A DNA stretch of 64,000 nucleotides from assembly GCF_900184225.1 (NCBI RefSeq), contig NZ_FXWZ01000003.1:1863684-1927683 (forward strand), read 5' to 3'. This stretch comes from Brevibacterium ihuae. Lineage in GTDB: Bacteria; Actinomycetota; Actinomycetes; Actinomycetales; Brevibacteriaceae. The notes below the pieces were generated by a model. That model was given only the letters and a program-made list of their open reading frames with translations, made no database searches and was not told the origin of the DNA. The position numbers and the translations under genes were made by a program. Each line of letters starts with the position of its first letter. The stretch's first letter is position 1. Of the stretch, positions 16,999 through 26,293 are shown one piece after another.

Positions 16999-18681
16999 TC
17001 AGACGCTGGACCCGGAACTCGTGGGCCGATCGTCGCCGGTGCCGTCCGTGGGGGTGTCGTCGCCCTCGGTGGTGTTCGCCGCGGGCACACTGTCCTCGGT
17101 GGTGGTCACGGTAGCCTCGGTCGCGTCCACGGTGTCGGCGGTGCGCGTGTCCTCGGCCACCGGGGCGCCGTCGGCGGTGATGCGGTCGGCCGGGGCACCG
17201 GTCTCGGTGCGCGTATCGACCTCATCGACCGGCTCTCCGCTCGACTCCGCGGGCGCGGCATCGGCAGACGCATCCCGCTCAGTTTTGTCCTCCGGTGTTC
17301 CCGGGGTGTGTCGCTCGACCGGGGCGGTGTCGTCCCCGTCGATCGTCCCCTCGTCGAGCTCCGAGCGATCCTCTTCGCGCTCCGCGTGGGGCGTCGTCGA
17401 GTCGGTGATCTGCTGCTCGTCGGCGTGGGCGGGTGCGTGGGCCGCGTCCGCGTCGTCACCGACGGTGTCCGAGGCGCCCTTGACCCCCGAGCTGCTCACG
17501 TCGAGGCGCTCGTGGTCCTGCGGTGCGTCCGGGCCGCCGGGCTCCGTCGCCGCCGCCTGCGCGCCGGGGGAGTCGGCGTCGGCATCCGCCGGCGCTTCGT
17601 CGGTGTCGGCTGCAGCTGCCGCTGCTGCCGGAGCCGAGGCGTCCGCGCCGGGATCGGCGGTCGTATCGGTGGAATCCGGTGCTGCGGCCGCCGACTCGTC
17701 GGCAGTCTCATCGTCGGCAGCACCCTCTCCAACGGTCTCGTCGGTGGGGGAGTCGTCCGTGGTGTCCGGCCGGTCGTCTCCGGTCGCGTCCTCCGTCGTC
17801 GCACCCTCGGCGGCAGTGCCTTCGGCAGGTGCGTCTGCGGAATCCGCGGTCGCTGCTTCGGCGGCGTTCTCATCGGCCGTCTCCGGCGTTGCCGAGGAAC
17901 CCTCGGCCGCTGAGGCCTCGGTGGAGGCGTCGACTGCTGCTGTGGATTCCCCGGCGGGCTCCGTGGCCTCCGTGTCGGTGTCGGCGGCCGTCTCCTCCGG
18001 TGCCGAGGCCTCCGGGGTGTCGGCCACAGCCGCGCTCTCGGCAGACTCGTCCTCGACGGAGTCCTCCTTCACCACTCTGTCCTCGGGGCTCGTGTCCTCG
18101 TCTGCCGCATCGCTCTCGGCAGCTGTCTTCTCCTCGTCGACAGGGGCGTCGTCCGCGGCAGCCGCCTCGGCGGTCGTCGTCTCTTCGGGAGCAGCGGCGT
18201 CATCCGCCGCGCTCGCCTCGGCGTCGGCGGCTTCCTCGGCGGCTGCGGTCTCCTCCGGCTCCTCCACCTCGGGCTCCGGCTCGGGCTCGGGCTCCGGGGG
18301 TGTGGGCGGGGTGTAGTCGAGGTTGTAGTGCGCGTAGACGCGGATGGCCTGCTCGTCGCTGAGCGGATCGGCGTCGATCGCCGGGGCCGAGGAGATCGTG
18401 CTCTTCCGGAAGGGCACCCACACGCCCGACTCGCTCACCGTGGCGGTGGCGAGCGGCATGAGGGAGTTCGAGCCGAACAGCCCGGTGTTCACCGCAACGA
18501 TGTGCGCGGTGCCCGTGATGTCGTGATGGATGTGGGACACCCTGCCGGCCTTCCGGCTCGACACGTCGAAGACCACCGCATCGGTCAGCGGGTCGCGGAC
18601 GAAGGTGTGCGCTTCCGACGCGCCGGAGCCGTTCTCGTCGTGGGCGGCGTCATCCTGTGTGGTGCCGGTGTCCTTGCTCAT
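16999..18681 (-). CDS. PRC-barrel protein with very long acidic low-complexity tail
   Basis: A 560-residue protein. Residues about 30-125 form a PRC-barrel-like domain (NTGLFGSNSLMPL, then VWVPFRKSTISSAPAIDADPL). From about residue 140 to the end it is almost only Ala, Glu, Asp, Thr, Ser, Val and Pro, beginning with an alternating Pro-Glu run. No membrane segment or signal peptide is seen. ATG at 18681 has GAGGAG about 8 nt upstream and is preferred over 18717. It is a paralogue of the next gene on this strand and shares the barrel layout. Such tails are often disordered and may act in hydration, charge or stress protection; the function is unknown. Confidence 0.7.
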   Translation of the reverse strand: MSKDTGTTQDDAAHDENGSGASEAHTFVRDPLTDAVVFDVSSRKAGRVSHIHHDITGTAHIVAVNTGLFGSNSLMPLATATVSESGVWVPFRKSTISSAPAIDADPLSDEQAIRVYAHYNLDYTPPTPPEPEPEPEPEVEEPEETAAAEEAADAEASAADDAAAPEETTTAEAAAADDAPVDEEKTAAESDAADEDTSPEDRVVKEDSVEDESAESAAVADTPEASAPEETAADTDTEATEPAGESTAAVDASTEASAAEGSSATPETADENAAEAATADSADAPAEGTAAEGATTEDATGDDRPDTTDDSPTDETVGEGAADDETADESAAAAPDSTDTTADPGADASAPAAAAAAADTDEAPADADADSPGAQAAATEPGGPDAPQDHERLDVSSSGVKGASDTVGDDADAAHAPAHADEQQITDSTTPHAEREEDRSELDEGTIDGDDTAPVERHTPGTPEDKTERDASADAAPAESSGEPVDEVDTRTETGAPADRITADGAPVAEDTRTADTVDATEATVTTTEDSVPAANTTEGDDTPTDGTGDDRPTSSGSSV

Positions 18682-18802
18682 TCGGGCGCTCCTCGCGTCG
18701 GCATCGTTCCCTGTCATGTGGTGTGTCCCACTCTACGGCGGCGGGCCCGACTTGGGAACGCCGACCCCGCCCTGCGGGCGGTGCCCGAGCACGACGAAGG
18801 GC

Positions 18803-18824
18803 CGGTCCCGCAGCTGCGGGACCG
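18803..18824 (-). terminator. hairpin terminator downstream of the DUF2382 gene
   Basis: A perfect self-complementary stretch centred on GCAGCTGC with flanking GGTCCC and GGGACC lies 45 bp past the stop of the minus-strand gene ending at 18869. It is GC-rich with no clear U-tract. Confidence 0.5.
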
Positions 18825-18868
18825 ACCCCTCGAGCGATCAGCGGATCAGGTCGCGAGGACCTGGGCGA

Positions 18869-19816
18869 TCAGTGGCGGGCGTCGCGTCCGTCCACGTCAC
18901 CGCGTCCGTCCACACCACGGGTGTCGGTTTCGACGTCGATCTGCTCCTTGTGGACCTCACCGGACACGGTCTCGGAGTCGGTCACGGTGCGCTTGCCGAC
19001 GTTGACCTTCTCGGTCGCGACGGTCTCCTTGTCGACGACCGGGCGCTCCTCGCGGAGGGTGACGGTCTCGTCGGCTCCGCCCTTCGGATCGATCTTCCCG
19101 GTCCGCGCCTCGGCGGAGTTCGGGTCGATCTTCTCGCGCTCGACCACGAGCTCCTCGCGCTGGACGGGGACCTCGACCTGCTGGTTCTCGGTCACGACGC
19201 GCTTGCGCAGGCGGGCCTTGCCGGCCTCGCGCTGCTCGGTGCCGACCTTGAGGCGCTCCTCGTGGGCGACGACCTGCTCGCCCTCGACTCCGCGGCGGTC
19301 GCCGTCACGCACGTCGCGGCCACCGGCGTTGACGTCGCGGTCGGCGGCAACGCGGCCGTCGACGTCACGGCGATCGGCGTCGCGGTCGACGGTGCCGGCC
19401 GCACCTGCGGTGCCGGCGGCAGCGGTGCGGTCGGAGTCGACCCGTCCGTCGCGGTCGCCGTGGATGCGGCTGTCGCGGTCGGTGTCGACGCGGCCGTCAT
19501 CGTCGTAGGACAGGCTGTAGTACTCGAAGATGCGACGCTCCTCGGCGGGATCGAGGTGTCCGTCGGCGTCGATGTTCGGCGCGTCCTTGATGAAGTCCTT
19601 GGTGAACGGGACGGTGAAGCCGTCCTCGGTCCGCGTGGCGGCGTTGAGCGGCACGAACGTCTCGTTGGTGCCGAACAGACCGGTCTTCACGGTGGCGAAC
19701 TTCGGCTCGTCGGTCTGGTCGTCGAGGTAGACCTGGCCGATGGAGCCGACCTTGGAGTTGTCCTGGTCGTAGACCGTGGCGTTGTTCAGGCTGTCGAGAT
19801 CGAAACGATCGTTCAT
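18869..19816 (-). CDS. PRC-barrel / DUF2382 stress-type protein
   Basis: A 315-residue protein. Residues about 1-100 are a PRC-barrel (SLNNATVYDQDNSKVGSIGQ, then KTGLFGTNETFVPL and APNIDADGHLDPAEERRIFE). Then comes a linker of Arg-Asp/Val-Asp repeats and a C-terminal DUF2382 domain with VVAHEERLKVGTEQREAGKA, RLRKRVVTE and TVTLREERPVV. DUF2382 proteins are widespread in actinobacteria and linked to general stress or desiccation; the molecular role is unknown. ATG at 19816 has GAGGAA about 10 nt upstream; an ATG 9 nt earlier leaves no room for it. Confidence 0.8.
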   Translation of the reverse strand: MNDRFDLDSLNNATVYDQDNSKVGSIGQVYLDDQTDEPKFATVKTGLFGTNETFVPLNAATRTEDGFTVPFTKDFIKDAPNIDADGHLDPAEERRIFEYYSLSYDDDGRVDTDRDSRIHGDRDGRVDSDRTAAAGTAGAAGTVDRDADRRDVDGRVAADRDVNAGGRDVRDGDRRGVEGEQVVAHEERLKVGTEQREAGKARLRKRVVTENQQVEVPVQREELVVEREKIDPNSAEARTGKIDPKGGADETVTLREERPVVDKETVATEKVNVGKRTVTDSETVSGEVHKEQIDVETDTRGVDGRGDVDGRDARH

Positions 19817-20237
19817 GGATCTCATTCCTCTCTGTCGTGGTGCGTACTTCTTCCGGCCCGCCGTGCAGGCCCTGACCTCTTCACCTTCTCGCTTCCGCGG
19901 CCGCCGCGCCAGCGCAGAGGGACCATCTGCGCGATCTCAAGGCAACTTGGCAGTAGGAGTACAAGGAACCTTGATTCGTTATTCGCTTGCGCTCCATCTG
20001 ATTGGGTGTAATCTTCTCTATCGCGCGCCCCGGGGTGGGTCTCCCGCGACACGGAGGCCCGGGGGAGCGGCCGCCACGACACGCGGGTCCGGGTTCGGTC
20101 AGCACCGCCCCGTGTCCCCGCGTCCCGGGTCGCGGGGACACGCCCCGGCCGTTCGGGCGCCGGGTCCGGCGATCCCGGTCGGATGCTCCGTATAGTCGGA
20201 GTGTTCCCCGTCCTCCAGGCGATTGAGATACTGCTGC
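19817..20237. other. divergent intergenic region DUF2382 gene / ftsE
   Basis: About 420 bp without a gene. A plus-strand promoter-like pair TTGCGC (19987-19992) and TAATCT (20009-20014) with 16-bp spacer lies far from ftsE, and a nearer TATAGT (20191-20196) sits inside a CTCCG/CGGAG inverted repeat. The stretch is less GC-rich around 19930-20020. Confidence 0.4.
20191..20196 (+). promoter_or_regulatory. -10 element candidate for ftsEX
   Basis: TATAGT is flanked by CTCCG and CGGAG arms, 42 bp before the ftsE GTG. No good -35 box is seen at the right distance. Confidence 0.35.
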
Positions 20238-20927
20238 GTGATCACCTTCGAATCGGTGACGAAGACCTATGATTCCAAGGCCGAACCTGCCCTCGACGAC
20301 GTCTCCTTCACCGCCGAGGCCGGGGAGTTCGTCTTCCTCGTCGGCGCCTCGGGCTCGGGCAAGTCGACGGTGATCCGCCTCGTCCTCCGCGAGGAGGTCC
20401 CGACCCGCGGTCGGATCCGCGTGGCGGGGAAGTCGATCGTGCGGATGCCGTCCTGGAAGGTGCCCTACCTGCGGCGCAGCATCGGCACCGTGTTCCAGGA
20501 CTTCCGCCTGCTGCCGAACAAGAACGTCTTCGACAACGTCGCCTTCGCGCTCCAGGTCATCGGCAAGTCCTCGGCGGCGATCTCCACCCTCGTGCCCGAC
20601 GTCCTCGAGACCGTGGGCCTCCAGGGCAAGCACAAGCGGCTGCCCCACGAGCTCTCCGGCGGCGAGCAGCAGCGCGTCGCGATCGCCCGCGCCGTCGTCA
20701 ACAAGCCCGGCATCCTCCTCGCCGACGAGCCCACCGGCAACCTCGACCCGATGACCTCGACCGACATCATGGATGTGCTCGACCGGATCAACCGCAACGG
20801 CACCACCGTCCTCATGGCCACCCACGACGGCGACATCGTCAACCGGATGGGACGGCGCGTCATCGAGCTGCGCGACGGCTCGATCGTGCGCGACGACGAG
20901 CGCGGAACGTACCAGGTGGGCGCATGA
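20238..20927 (+). CDS. ftsE: cell division ATP-binding protein FtsE
   Basis: A 229-residue ABC ATPase with Walker [10 protein letters not shown], signature LSGGEQQR, Walker [13 protein letters not shown] and switch His in MATHDGD. The FtsE-specific pattern [20 protein letters not shown] is present. With FtsX it transmits ATP-driven conformational signals across the membrane to activate a periplasmic peptidoglycan hydrolase at the septum. GTG at 20238 starts the conserved MITFESVTK; an in-frame TTG 15 nt earlier adds RYCC, not seen in the family. It overlaps ftsX by 4 bp. Confidence 0.95.
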   Translation: MITFESVTKTYDSKAEPALDDVSFTAEAGEFVFLVGASGSGKSTVIRLVLREEVPTRGRIRVAGKSIVRMPSWKVPYLRRSIGTVFQDFRLLPNKNVFDNVAFALQVIGKSSAAISTLVPDVLETVGLQGKHKRLPHELSGGEQQRVAIARAVVNKPGILLADEPTGNLDPMTSTDIMDVLDRINRNGTTVLMATHDGDIVNRMGRRVIELRDGSIVRDDERGTYQVGA

Positions 20928-21838
20928 GGCTCTCGTTCATCTTCTCGGAGGTCCTCGTCGGCCTCAAGCGCAACGTCTCGATGGTCCTCTCCGTCGTCCT
21001 CGTGACCTTCGTGTCGCTCCTGTTCGTCGGTTCGGCGATCCTTCTCCAGATGCAGATCAACGGGATGAAGGACTACTGGTACGACCGCGTCCAGGTGGCC
21101 CTCTTCCTCTGCCCGCCGGACTCCGAGGTGCCGACGTGCGCCGCGGGCGAGGCGACCGAGGAGCAGAAGCAGGCGATCAGCGCCGCGCTCGACGGCGAGG
21201 ACCTCGCGCCCTATGTCGAGGAGGTCCACTTCGAGGACCGGGCGATGGCGCATGCGCTGTTCGAGGAGCAGTTCGCCGGCACCTCGCTCGAGGGCACGAT
21301 CCCCGAGGAGCAGATGCAGGAGTCGTACCGCATCAAGCTCACCGATGCCGAGCAGTACGAGATCATCAACGAGTACTTCTCCGCCACCCCCGGGGTCGAG
21401 GAGGTCGTCGACCAGAACCAGCTCCTCGACCAGCTGTTCTCGCTGATGAACGTCGCCACCGCGGTCGCGCTCGCCATCGCGGTGATCATGCTCCTATGCG
21501 CGGTGCTCCTCATCGCGACGACGATCCGCCTGTCGGCCTATTCCCGCCGCCGCGAGACCGGGATCATGCGCCTCGTCGGGGCCTCCAACGCCTTCATCCA
21601 GATGCCGTTCATCCTCGAGGGCGTCATCGCCGCGGTGATCGGTGCGCTGCTCGCCGCGCTCGTCCTCGGGCTCGTCGTGCAGTTCGGCGTCCAGGGCTGG
21701 CTCCAGGAGCAGGCCGCGAGCTTCGAGCTCATCTCCCTGGGCGACATCCTCCTCGTCGCCCCCGTCCTCGTCGTCATCGGCATCCTCATGGCCGGGGTGT
21801 CCTCCGTCCTCACCCTGCGCCGGTACATGAAGGTCTGA
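20924..21838 (+). CDS. ftsX: cell division protein FtsX
   Basis: A 304-residue protein. It has one N-terminal helix (residues about 22-45), an extracellular domain of about 120 residues, then three C-terminal helices with the FtsX region [20 protein letters not shown] between them. ATGA overlap with ftsE couples translation. The extracellular loop, with [14 protein letters not shown] and its two Cys, is the part that contacts the hydrolase encoded next. Confidence 0.95.
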   Translation: MRLSFIFSEVLVGLKRNVSMVLSVVLVTFVSLLFVGSAILLQMQINGMKDYWYDRVQVALFLCPPDSEVPTCAAGEATEEQKQAISAALDGEDLAPYVEEVHFEDRAMAHALFEEQFAGTSLEGTIPEEQMQESYRIKLTDAEQYEIINEYFSATPGVEEVVDQNQLLDQLFSLMNVATAVALAIAVIMLLCAVLLIATTIRLSAYSRRRETGIMRLVGASNAFIQMPFILEGVIAAVIGALLAALVLGLVVQFGVQGWLQEQAASFELISLGDILLVAPVLVVIGILMAGVSSVLTLRRYMKV

Positions 21839-21842
21839 TCGC

Positions 21843-23189
21843 ATGATTCGCACCCGCTCCTGGAGCCGTACGCAGCACGGGCCGATCGCTCGCCTCGGCC
21901 GCCCGGCCGTGCCCGGCGGCGACCCGGTCGACCGCACTCGCCCGGGCGTCCTGCACCGCGCACGGCGGCGCACCGTCCTCGCCGCCACGGCTGCCGCGCT
22001 CACCGTCCTCCTGCCCGTCGCCGGCCTCGCCGCGAACCCGCAGGAGAAGAAGGATGCGGTCGACGAGCGCGTCGACGAGCTCACCCGCGAGTTCCAGGGG
22101 CTCGACGAGGAGCTCGCGCGGGTCATCGCGGAGAAGGAGGCCGCCGAGGAGGCGATGCCCGAGGCCGAGGACGCGCTGACCCGGGCCGAGGACGAGCTCG
22201 CCGAGGCGGAGCGCCACGACGAGGAGCTCGCCGCCCGCATGACCTCGGCGCAGAACGCGCAGGACGATCTGCGGACCGAGATCGACGAGGGCGAGCAGGA
22301 GCTCGAGGAGAGCCAGGGCGCGGTCACCCGGATCGCCCGCCAGGCCTATCAGAACTCAGGCGTGACCTCGGACCTCGCGCTGCTCCTGCAGATGGCGTCG
22401 AGCGAGAACGGCGCCCAGGGCCTGGGACGCGTGGACTCCGCCGTCCGCTCCCAGCAGCGGACCATCACCCGGCTGTCCGAGCAGCGGACGACGAACCGGA
22501 ACAACCAGGACCGGCTTGACGCGATCGCCGTGGAGATCGAGGACCTCAAGGAGGAGGCGGCCGCCGCTGTGCTCACCAAGGCCGCTGCCGAACAGGATGC
22601 CCGGCAGCGCAAGACCGACCTCGATTCGCTCATCGACACCAAGGACCGGGCGTCGCAGACGATCGAGGACAACCGGGCGCGGACCGAGGAGGAGCTCGAG
22701 CGTCAGCGGGAGGAGCAGGAGCGCCTCGCCGAGGAGGTCGAGAAGTGGGAGCGGGAGGCCGCGGAGCGCGGCGAGACGCTGCCTGGCAACGGCGAGCTGC
22801 GCAACCCCGCGCCGGGGTATCCGATCACCTCGCCGTTCGGCTACCGCATCCATCCGATCACCGGTTCGCGTCGCCTCCACACCGGCACCGATTTCGGTAT
22901 CCCGTGCGGGGATCCCGTCCGGGCGTCGGGCGACGGCATCGTCGTGTCCGCCGGCTGGGGCGGGGGCTACGGCAACCGCGTCGTGGTCTCCCACGGCAAG
23001 GTCGACGGGCAGAACATCGCCTCGACCTACAACCACAACACCCGCATCACCGTGCGCGCCGGGGACCGGGTCTCGCAGGGCGACGTCATCGCCCGGGCCG
23101 GCACGACGGGGTCGTCGACCGGCTGCCATCTCCACTTCGAGATCATGCAGAACGGCGCCTACGTCAACCCGATGCCCTTCATCCAGTAG
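21843..23189 (+). CDS. M23 peptidoglycan endopeptidase with coiled coil (FtsEX partner)
   Basis: A 448-residue protein. After about 45 basic residues comes a secretion helix (VLAATAAALTVLLPVAG), then a coiled coil rich in Glu/Ala/Arg (about residues 60-310), then an M23 domain with zinc ligands in HTGTDFG and GCHLHFEI. Coiled coil plus M23 directly behind ftsEX is the EnvC/PcsB-like arrangement, so FtsEX probably controls this hydrolase during division. The start at 21843 gives an unusually long N-terminal extension; the true start may be internal, but no better ATG or GTG is obvious. It ends with TAG. Confidence 0.88.
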   Translation: MIRTRSWSRTQHGPIARLGRPAVPGGDPVDRTRPGVLHRARRRTVLAATAAALTVLLPVAGLAANPQEKKDAVDERVDELTREFQGLDEELARVIAEKEAAEEAMPEAEDALTRAEDELAEAERHDEELAARMTSAQNAQDDLRTEIDEGEQELEESQGAVTRIARQAYQNSGVTSDLALLLQMASSENGAQGLGRVDSAVRSQQRTITRLSEQRTTNRNNQDRLDAIAVEIEDLKEEAAAAVLTKAAAEQDARQRKTDLDSLIDTKDRASQTIEDNRARTEEELERQREEQERLAEEVEKWEREAAERGETLPGNGELRNPAPGYPITSPFGYRIHPITGSRRLHTGTDFGIPCGDPVRASGDGIVVSAGWGGGYGNRVVVSHGKVDGQNIASTYNHNTRITVRAGDRVSQGDVIARAGTTGSSTGCHLHFEIMQNGAYVNPMPFIQ

Positions 23190-23309
23190 GTCCGCCGCCG
23201 CGCACCGGGCCTGTACACTGGTGGATCTGTGCTCGGCACCGGAACGGACCGGCCGTGCACCCAGCGCAGGCGCCGAACCGGCGCACGGAATCAGCCCGGG
23301 AGGAGGGAC

Positions 23310-23825
23310 ATGGCCAAGGGAAGCGGGAAGAAGGCGGCCGCCGCAGCGCCGAAGACCGGCGGCAAGGACTCGATCACGACGATCGCGCGCAACCGCAAGG
23401 CGCGCCACGACTACCACATCGAGGACACCTACGAAGCCGGACTCGTCCTCACCGGCACCGAGGTCAAGTCCCTCCGCGAAGGGCGCGCATCCCTCACCGA
23501 CGGGTTCGGCCTGATCTTCCAGGGCGAGGCGTGGCTCGAGGGCGTCTACATCCCCGAGTACCTCCAGGGCACGTGGACGAACCATGCCGCTCGACGGAGG
23601 CGGAAGATGCTCCTCCACCGGGACGAGATCCTCAAGATCTCCCACAAGCTCAAGGAGTCAGGTCGGACCCTCGTGCCGCTCGAGCTCTACTTCGTCGGGT
23701 CGCGGGTCAAGGTCGAGATCGCGGTGGCGCGCGGCAAGAAGGACTGGGACAAGCGGCAGGCCCTGCGGGAGAAGCAGGATGCGCGCGAAGCACAGCGGGC
23801 GATGTCCCTGCGACGCAATATGTGA
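23310..23825 (+). CDS. smpB: SsrA-binding protein SmpB
   Basis: A 171-residue protein. An N-terminal Ala/Lys/Gly extension of about 25 residues precedes the SmpB core: [36 protein letters not shown] and the C-terminal [20 protein letters not shown] helix. It carries tmRNA into stalled ribosomes. GGAGGAGGG lies just before ATG 23310, which fixes the start. The ftsE-ftsX-M23-smpB-ssrA order is classical in actinobacteria and agrees with the tmRNA 390 bp downstream. Confidence 0.96.
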   Translation: MAKGSGKKAAAAAPKTGGKDSITTIARNRKARHDYHIEDTYEAGLVLTGTEVKSLREGRASLTDGFGLIFQGEAWLEGVYIPEYLQGTWTNHAARRRRKMLLHRDEILKISHKLKESGRTLVPLELYFVGSRVKVEIAVARGKKDWDKRQALREKQDAREAQRAMSLRRNM

Positions 23826-24213
23826 CCAGCTGCACCCTGTGGGAATTGCTGTGGACAACCGCGTGTATCAGGCCTGCGAGATGATGTCCACTTTCGAGCC
23901 GGTTGTCTGTCCTACCTCTCTCACCTGCAACGATGATGGTTCTCCACAGGGAGTGCCATGAGATGTGCAGAACCCGGGATGAACTGTGGACGACGGTGTG
24001 GAAACCGCGCGGATCCGCGGATCGCGGGGCCTCGGCGCTCGGGTTCGATTGCTCGGTTCGAGCGGCTGGGTCTGGGAGCTCCGAGGCCGGGTGCTCGCGG
24101 CGCGGGAATGAAAGTGGACGGCCGGCGGTTGTGAGGAGTAGCATCAGCAGTCCGGCTCGATGGCTGTGCGGGTTCGCTTCCGTGCAGGCGCGGCCGGTGT
24201 GGTAACTGAATAA
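23826..24213. other. noncoding stretch between smpB and ssrA
   Basis: About 390 bp without a supported gene. It contains three TGTGGA-type motifs (near 23850, 23943 reversed, 23987) resembling relaxed DnaA boxes, and an AT-richer GGTAACTGAATAA immediately before the tmRNA 5' end that probably includes its -10 region. Nothing else is recognised. Confidence 0.4.
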
Positions 24214-24586
24214 GGGGATGATCGGTTTCGACGTCGGACATGGCGTCGGGAGAAGCGGGCCGAGAATGCAGAGTCAACTCGTTAATGTCCTCTGCAAAAC
24301 AATAGGTGCTAAATCCAATAACCGCACCGATTTCGCCCTCGCCGCCTGATAGCGCGAGCTGCGAATCCGTCAGCCTAGAGTTGCTTCCGCTCTAGCTCCT
24401 GGCGTCAGCAAGGAAGCCACTGCTGCCGGTACATGTTGGGGGTGCCGGCGGGACTCTTACTCAACTCCGTTCGTTGGATCACGTGTTCGTGCGATGACCA
24501 GGACCTAAGAAGCTGCTTCACGAACTGCGCCCGGAGAAGACCCGGTAAAATGCTGACGGACGCGGGTTCGATTCCCGCCATCTCCA
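24214..24586 (+). ncRNA. ssrA: transfer-messenger RNA
   Basis: The RNA begins GGGGATGATCGGTTTCGAC, the tmRNA 5' consensus. The first seven bases pair with CATCTCC at 24579-24585, with A24586 as discriminator. The tag frame 24308-24349 encodes AKSNNRTDFALAA then TGA, an actinobacterial-type degradation tag. A T-arm-like GGGTTCGATTCCC is near the 3' end. The encoded bases after the discriminator are CGC, so the CCA tail is apparently added after transcription. A 13-bp terminator hairpin follows. The 3' end is the integration site of the adjacent island. Confidence 0.97.
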
Positions 24587-24631
24587 CGCTAGAGCCTCGG
24601 AATCCTTAGTGATTCCGGGGCTCTTCCGCTT
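24569..24631. repeat. attL: left direct repeat of the ssrA-integrated island
   Basis: A 63-bp segment covers the last 18 nt of tmRNA and its terminator. It is repeated at 34077-34139 with three mismatches (24589, 24608, 24610). The island therefore duplicated the ssrA 3' end and terminator, keeping tmRNA functional. Confidence 0.93.
24592..24626 (+). terminator. ssrA terminator
   Basis: A 13-bp stem (24592-24604 with 24611-24623, one T-G wobble), loop CTTAGT, followed by TT. The same hairpin recurs inside attR. Confidence 0.75.
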
Positions 24632-24659
24632 TCTGGCGCGGAATCTAGGCCCTCTCGGT

Positions 24660-24751
24660 GTGGTCAGTAGTGTTCACAATCACTCACAGAGTAGCATGGT
24701 GTTGGTCAATCGGTGGGTCATGGGTGGTCCCATTTGGTCCAAAACCGGTCA
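24660..24751 (+). promoter_or_regulatory. GGTCA repeats, candidate integrase arm-type sites
   Basis: GGTCA occurs at 24662, 24704, 24716 and 24747, with GGTCC at 24726 and 24736, all within about 90 bp just inside attL and before the integrase. Two more GGTCA copies (34025, 34031) lie just inside attR. Short direct repeats beside the core site are expected arm sites for a tyrosine integrase. Function is inferred. Confidence 0.4.
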
Positions 24752-24767
24752 ACTGGAGGGGGAGCCA

Positions 24768-25988
24768 ATGCCGAAGAAGTATTCCGATCTGCCCCGCGGG
24801 ATCGACCGGCTGCACAACGGGCAGTACCGCGCCCGGATCTACACCCAGGGGCGCCGGCACACCATCGGCTCCTTCTTCACCATCGGAGACGCCCGCGCCG
24901 CCCTCAGCATCGCCCGCGGAGAGATCGCCCGCGGCATCTTCATCCCGCCCGCCGAAGCTCGAGCAGAGCGCCGCCGCGCAGCAGATGAGAAGGCCAAGTC
25001 CGCGGTCACTATCGACACCCTCGCCGACGAGTGGTTCACCTTCCTTGAGCGCGCCGGCCGGAGCCGAGGCACGATCTACACCTACCAGTCCCGCTACAAC
25101 AGCCACATTCGCCCCGTGTTCGGAGAAGTCCCGGCCACCGTCGTCACCCCCGCCGAGGTCGAGGACTGGTATTCGGATCTGCTGCGGGAGAAGGGCTCCG
25201 GTGTCGCCCGGAACGTCTACCTCACCCTGTCGGCTCTCTTCACCTACGCGACCGGGAAGGCCAAGGGCCAGTCCGCGACCTTCACCCCATTGATCTCGGA
25301 GAACCCGTGCGGTGTGCCCGGTGCGACGAAGCACCAGCCGAAGCACCACCACGACGACGGGGAGAAGGTCGCCACCCCCGAGCAGGTCGCCGCCCTCGTC
25401 AGCAACATGCCGCCCCGCTACGCGCTGGCGGTGAACCTCGCCGCGTGGTCGGCGCTGCGCCTCGGAGAAGTCATCGCCCTGCGCCGCCGCGACATATCCA
25501 CAGCTGTGGACGGCACTCTCTGGATCCGCATCGTTCGGCAGGTCCAAGCGAGGGGGAGCGGCCTGTATGAGACCCGCCCGAAGTCCGATGCTGGCACCCG
25601 CTCCGTGCCGATCCCGCCGGCCCTCACCGAGACGGTGAACGATCACCTCCGGGAGCACGTCGGGCGAAAACGCGACATGCTGCTCTTCCCGCGCACCCCG
25701 AAGGGCGACGACTGGATCCACCCGAACACCCTGCGCAACGCCTTCAATGCCGCGGTGGAGACATACAACGACAGTGCTGACCCGGACGACCGGCTCGACG
25801 GGTTCACCTTCCACGCGCTCCGGCACACGGCGCTCACGCGCATCGGGCAGGCGGGGGCGACTCTCGAGGAGCTCAAGCGATTCGCCGGCCACACCTCCGC
25901 CGAGGTGGTGGCGAAGTACCAGCACGCGACCCGCGACCGGCTGGCGATGCTCGCGAGCTCCCTGTCGAGCGAAGTGCGGAACTTGTGA
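24768..25988 (+). CDS. tyrosine site-specific integrase
   Basis: A 406-residue protein. It has an N-terminal arm-binding-like part (RLHNGQYRARIYTQGRRHTI), a SAM-like core-binding domain near residues 80-170, and a catalytic domain with Arg in SALRLGEVIALRR, His-x-x-Arg in FHALRHTALTRIG, His in FAGHTSAEV and nucleophile Tyr in VAKYQHATRDR: a complete active site. GGAGGGGGA before ATG 24768 marks the start; longer in-frame starts run back into the attL repeat. It catalyses insertion at the ssrA 3' end, 137 bp away. Confidence 0.93.
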   Translation: MPKKYSDLPRGIDRLHNGQYRARIYTQGRRHTIGSFFTIGDARAALSIARGEIARGIFIPPAEARAERRRAADEKAKSAVTIDTLADEWFTFLERAGRSRGTIYTYQSRYNSHIRPVFGEVPATVVTPAEVEDWYSDLLREKGSGVARNVYLTLSALFTYATGKAKGQSATFTPLISENPCGVPGATKHQPKHHHDDGEKVATPEQVAALVSNMPPRYALAVNLAAWSALRLGEVIALRRRDISTAVDGTLWIRIVRQVQARGSGLYETRPKSDAGTRSVPIPPALTETVNDHLREHVGRKRDMLLFPRTPKGDDWIHPNTLRNAFNAAVETYNDSADPDDRLDGFTFHALRHTALTRIGQAGATLEELKRFAGHTSAEVVAKYQHATRDRLAMLASSLSSEVRNL

Positions 25989-26155
25989 GCGCAAATGGTT
26001 GCAGTGAGCACTCTTGGGGTATAGAGTCCTGCTCGAATCGAATGAGTGTCCGATTCGGGGCGCCAGCTGAGGCAGAGCCGATCAACGGCAACCGAATCAC
26101 CCGCTGCTGTAAGACTCAGGGATTTCCGCACGATTGATCCCGGTGTGGCAGCAAG

Positions 26156-26210
26156 CCCAGCCTGGCGAGATGTCGGGGGGTATACCCAGCCGAGTTTCGC
26201 ACACGGGGGG
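26156..26210 (+). repeat. repeat unit 1: two 25/26-bp repeats, 4-nt spacer
   Basis: Copy A (26156-26180) reads CCCAGCCTG, core GCGAGAT, GTCGGGGGG. After TATA, copy B (26185-26210) reads CCCAGCCGA, core GTTTCGC, ACACGGGGGG. The copies are 29 bp apart. Cores A and B can pair with each other (two G-T wobbles), with inner TCGG/CCGA and GGG/CCC pairs around TATA, so the unit could fold as one long imperfect hairpin. Confidence 0.7.
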
Positions 26211-26293
26211 CTGTGTCAGATGGTTCGCCGTCGACACTGCACTACCGGCCCAGGATCCACGTCTGGAAGGAGAAGCAACCGACACCTGCAACG

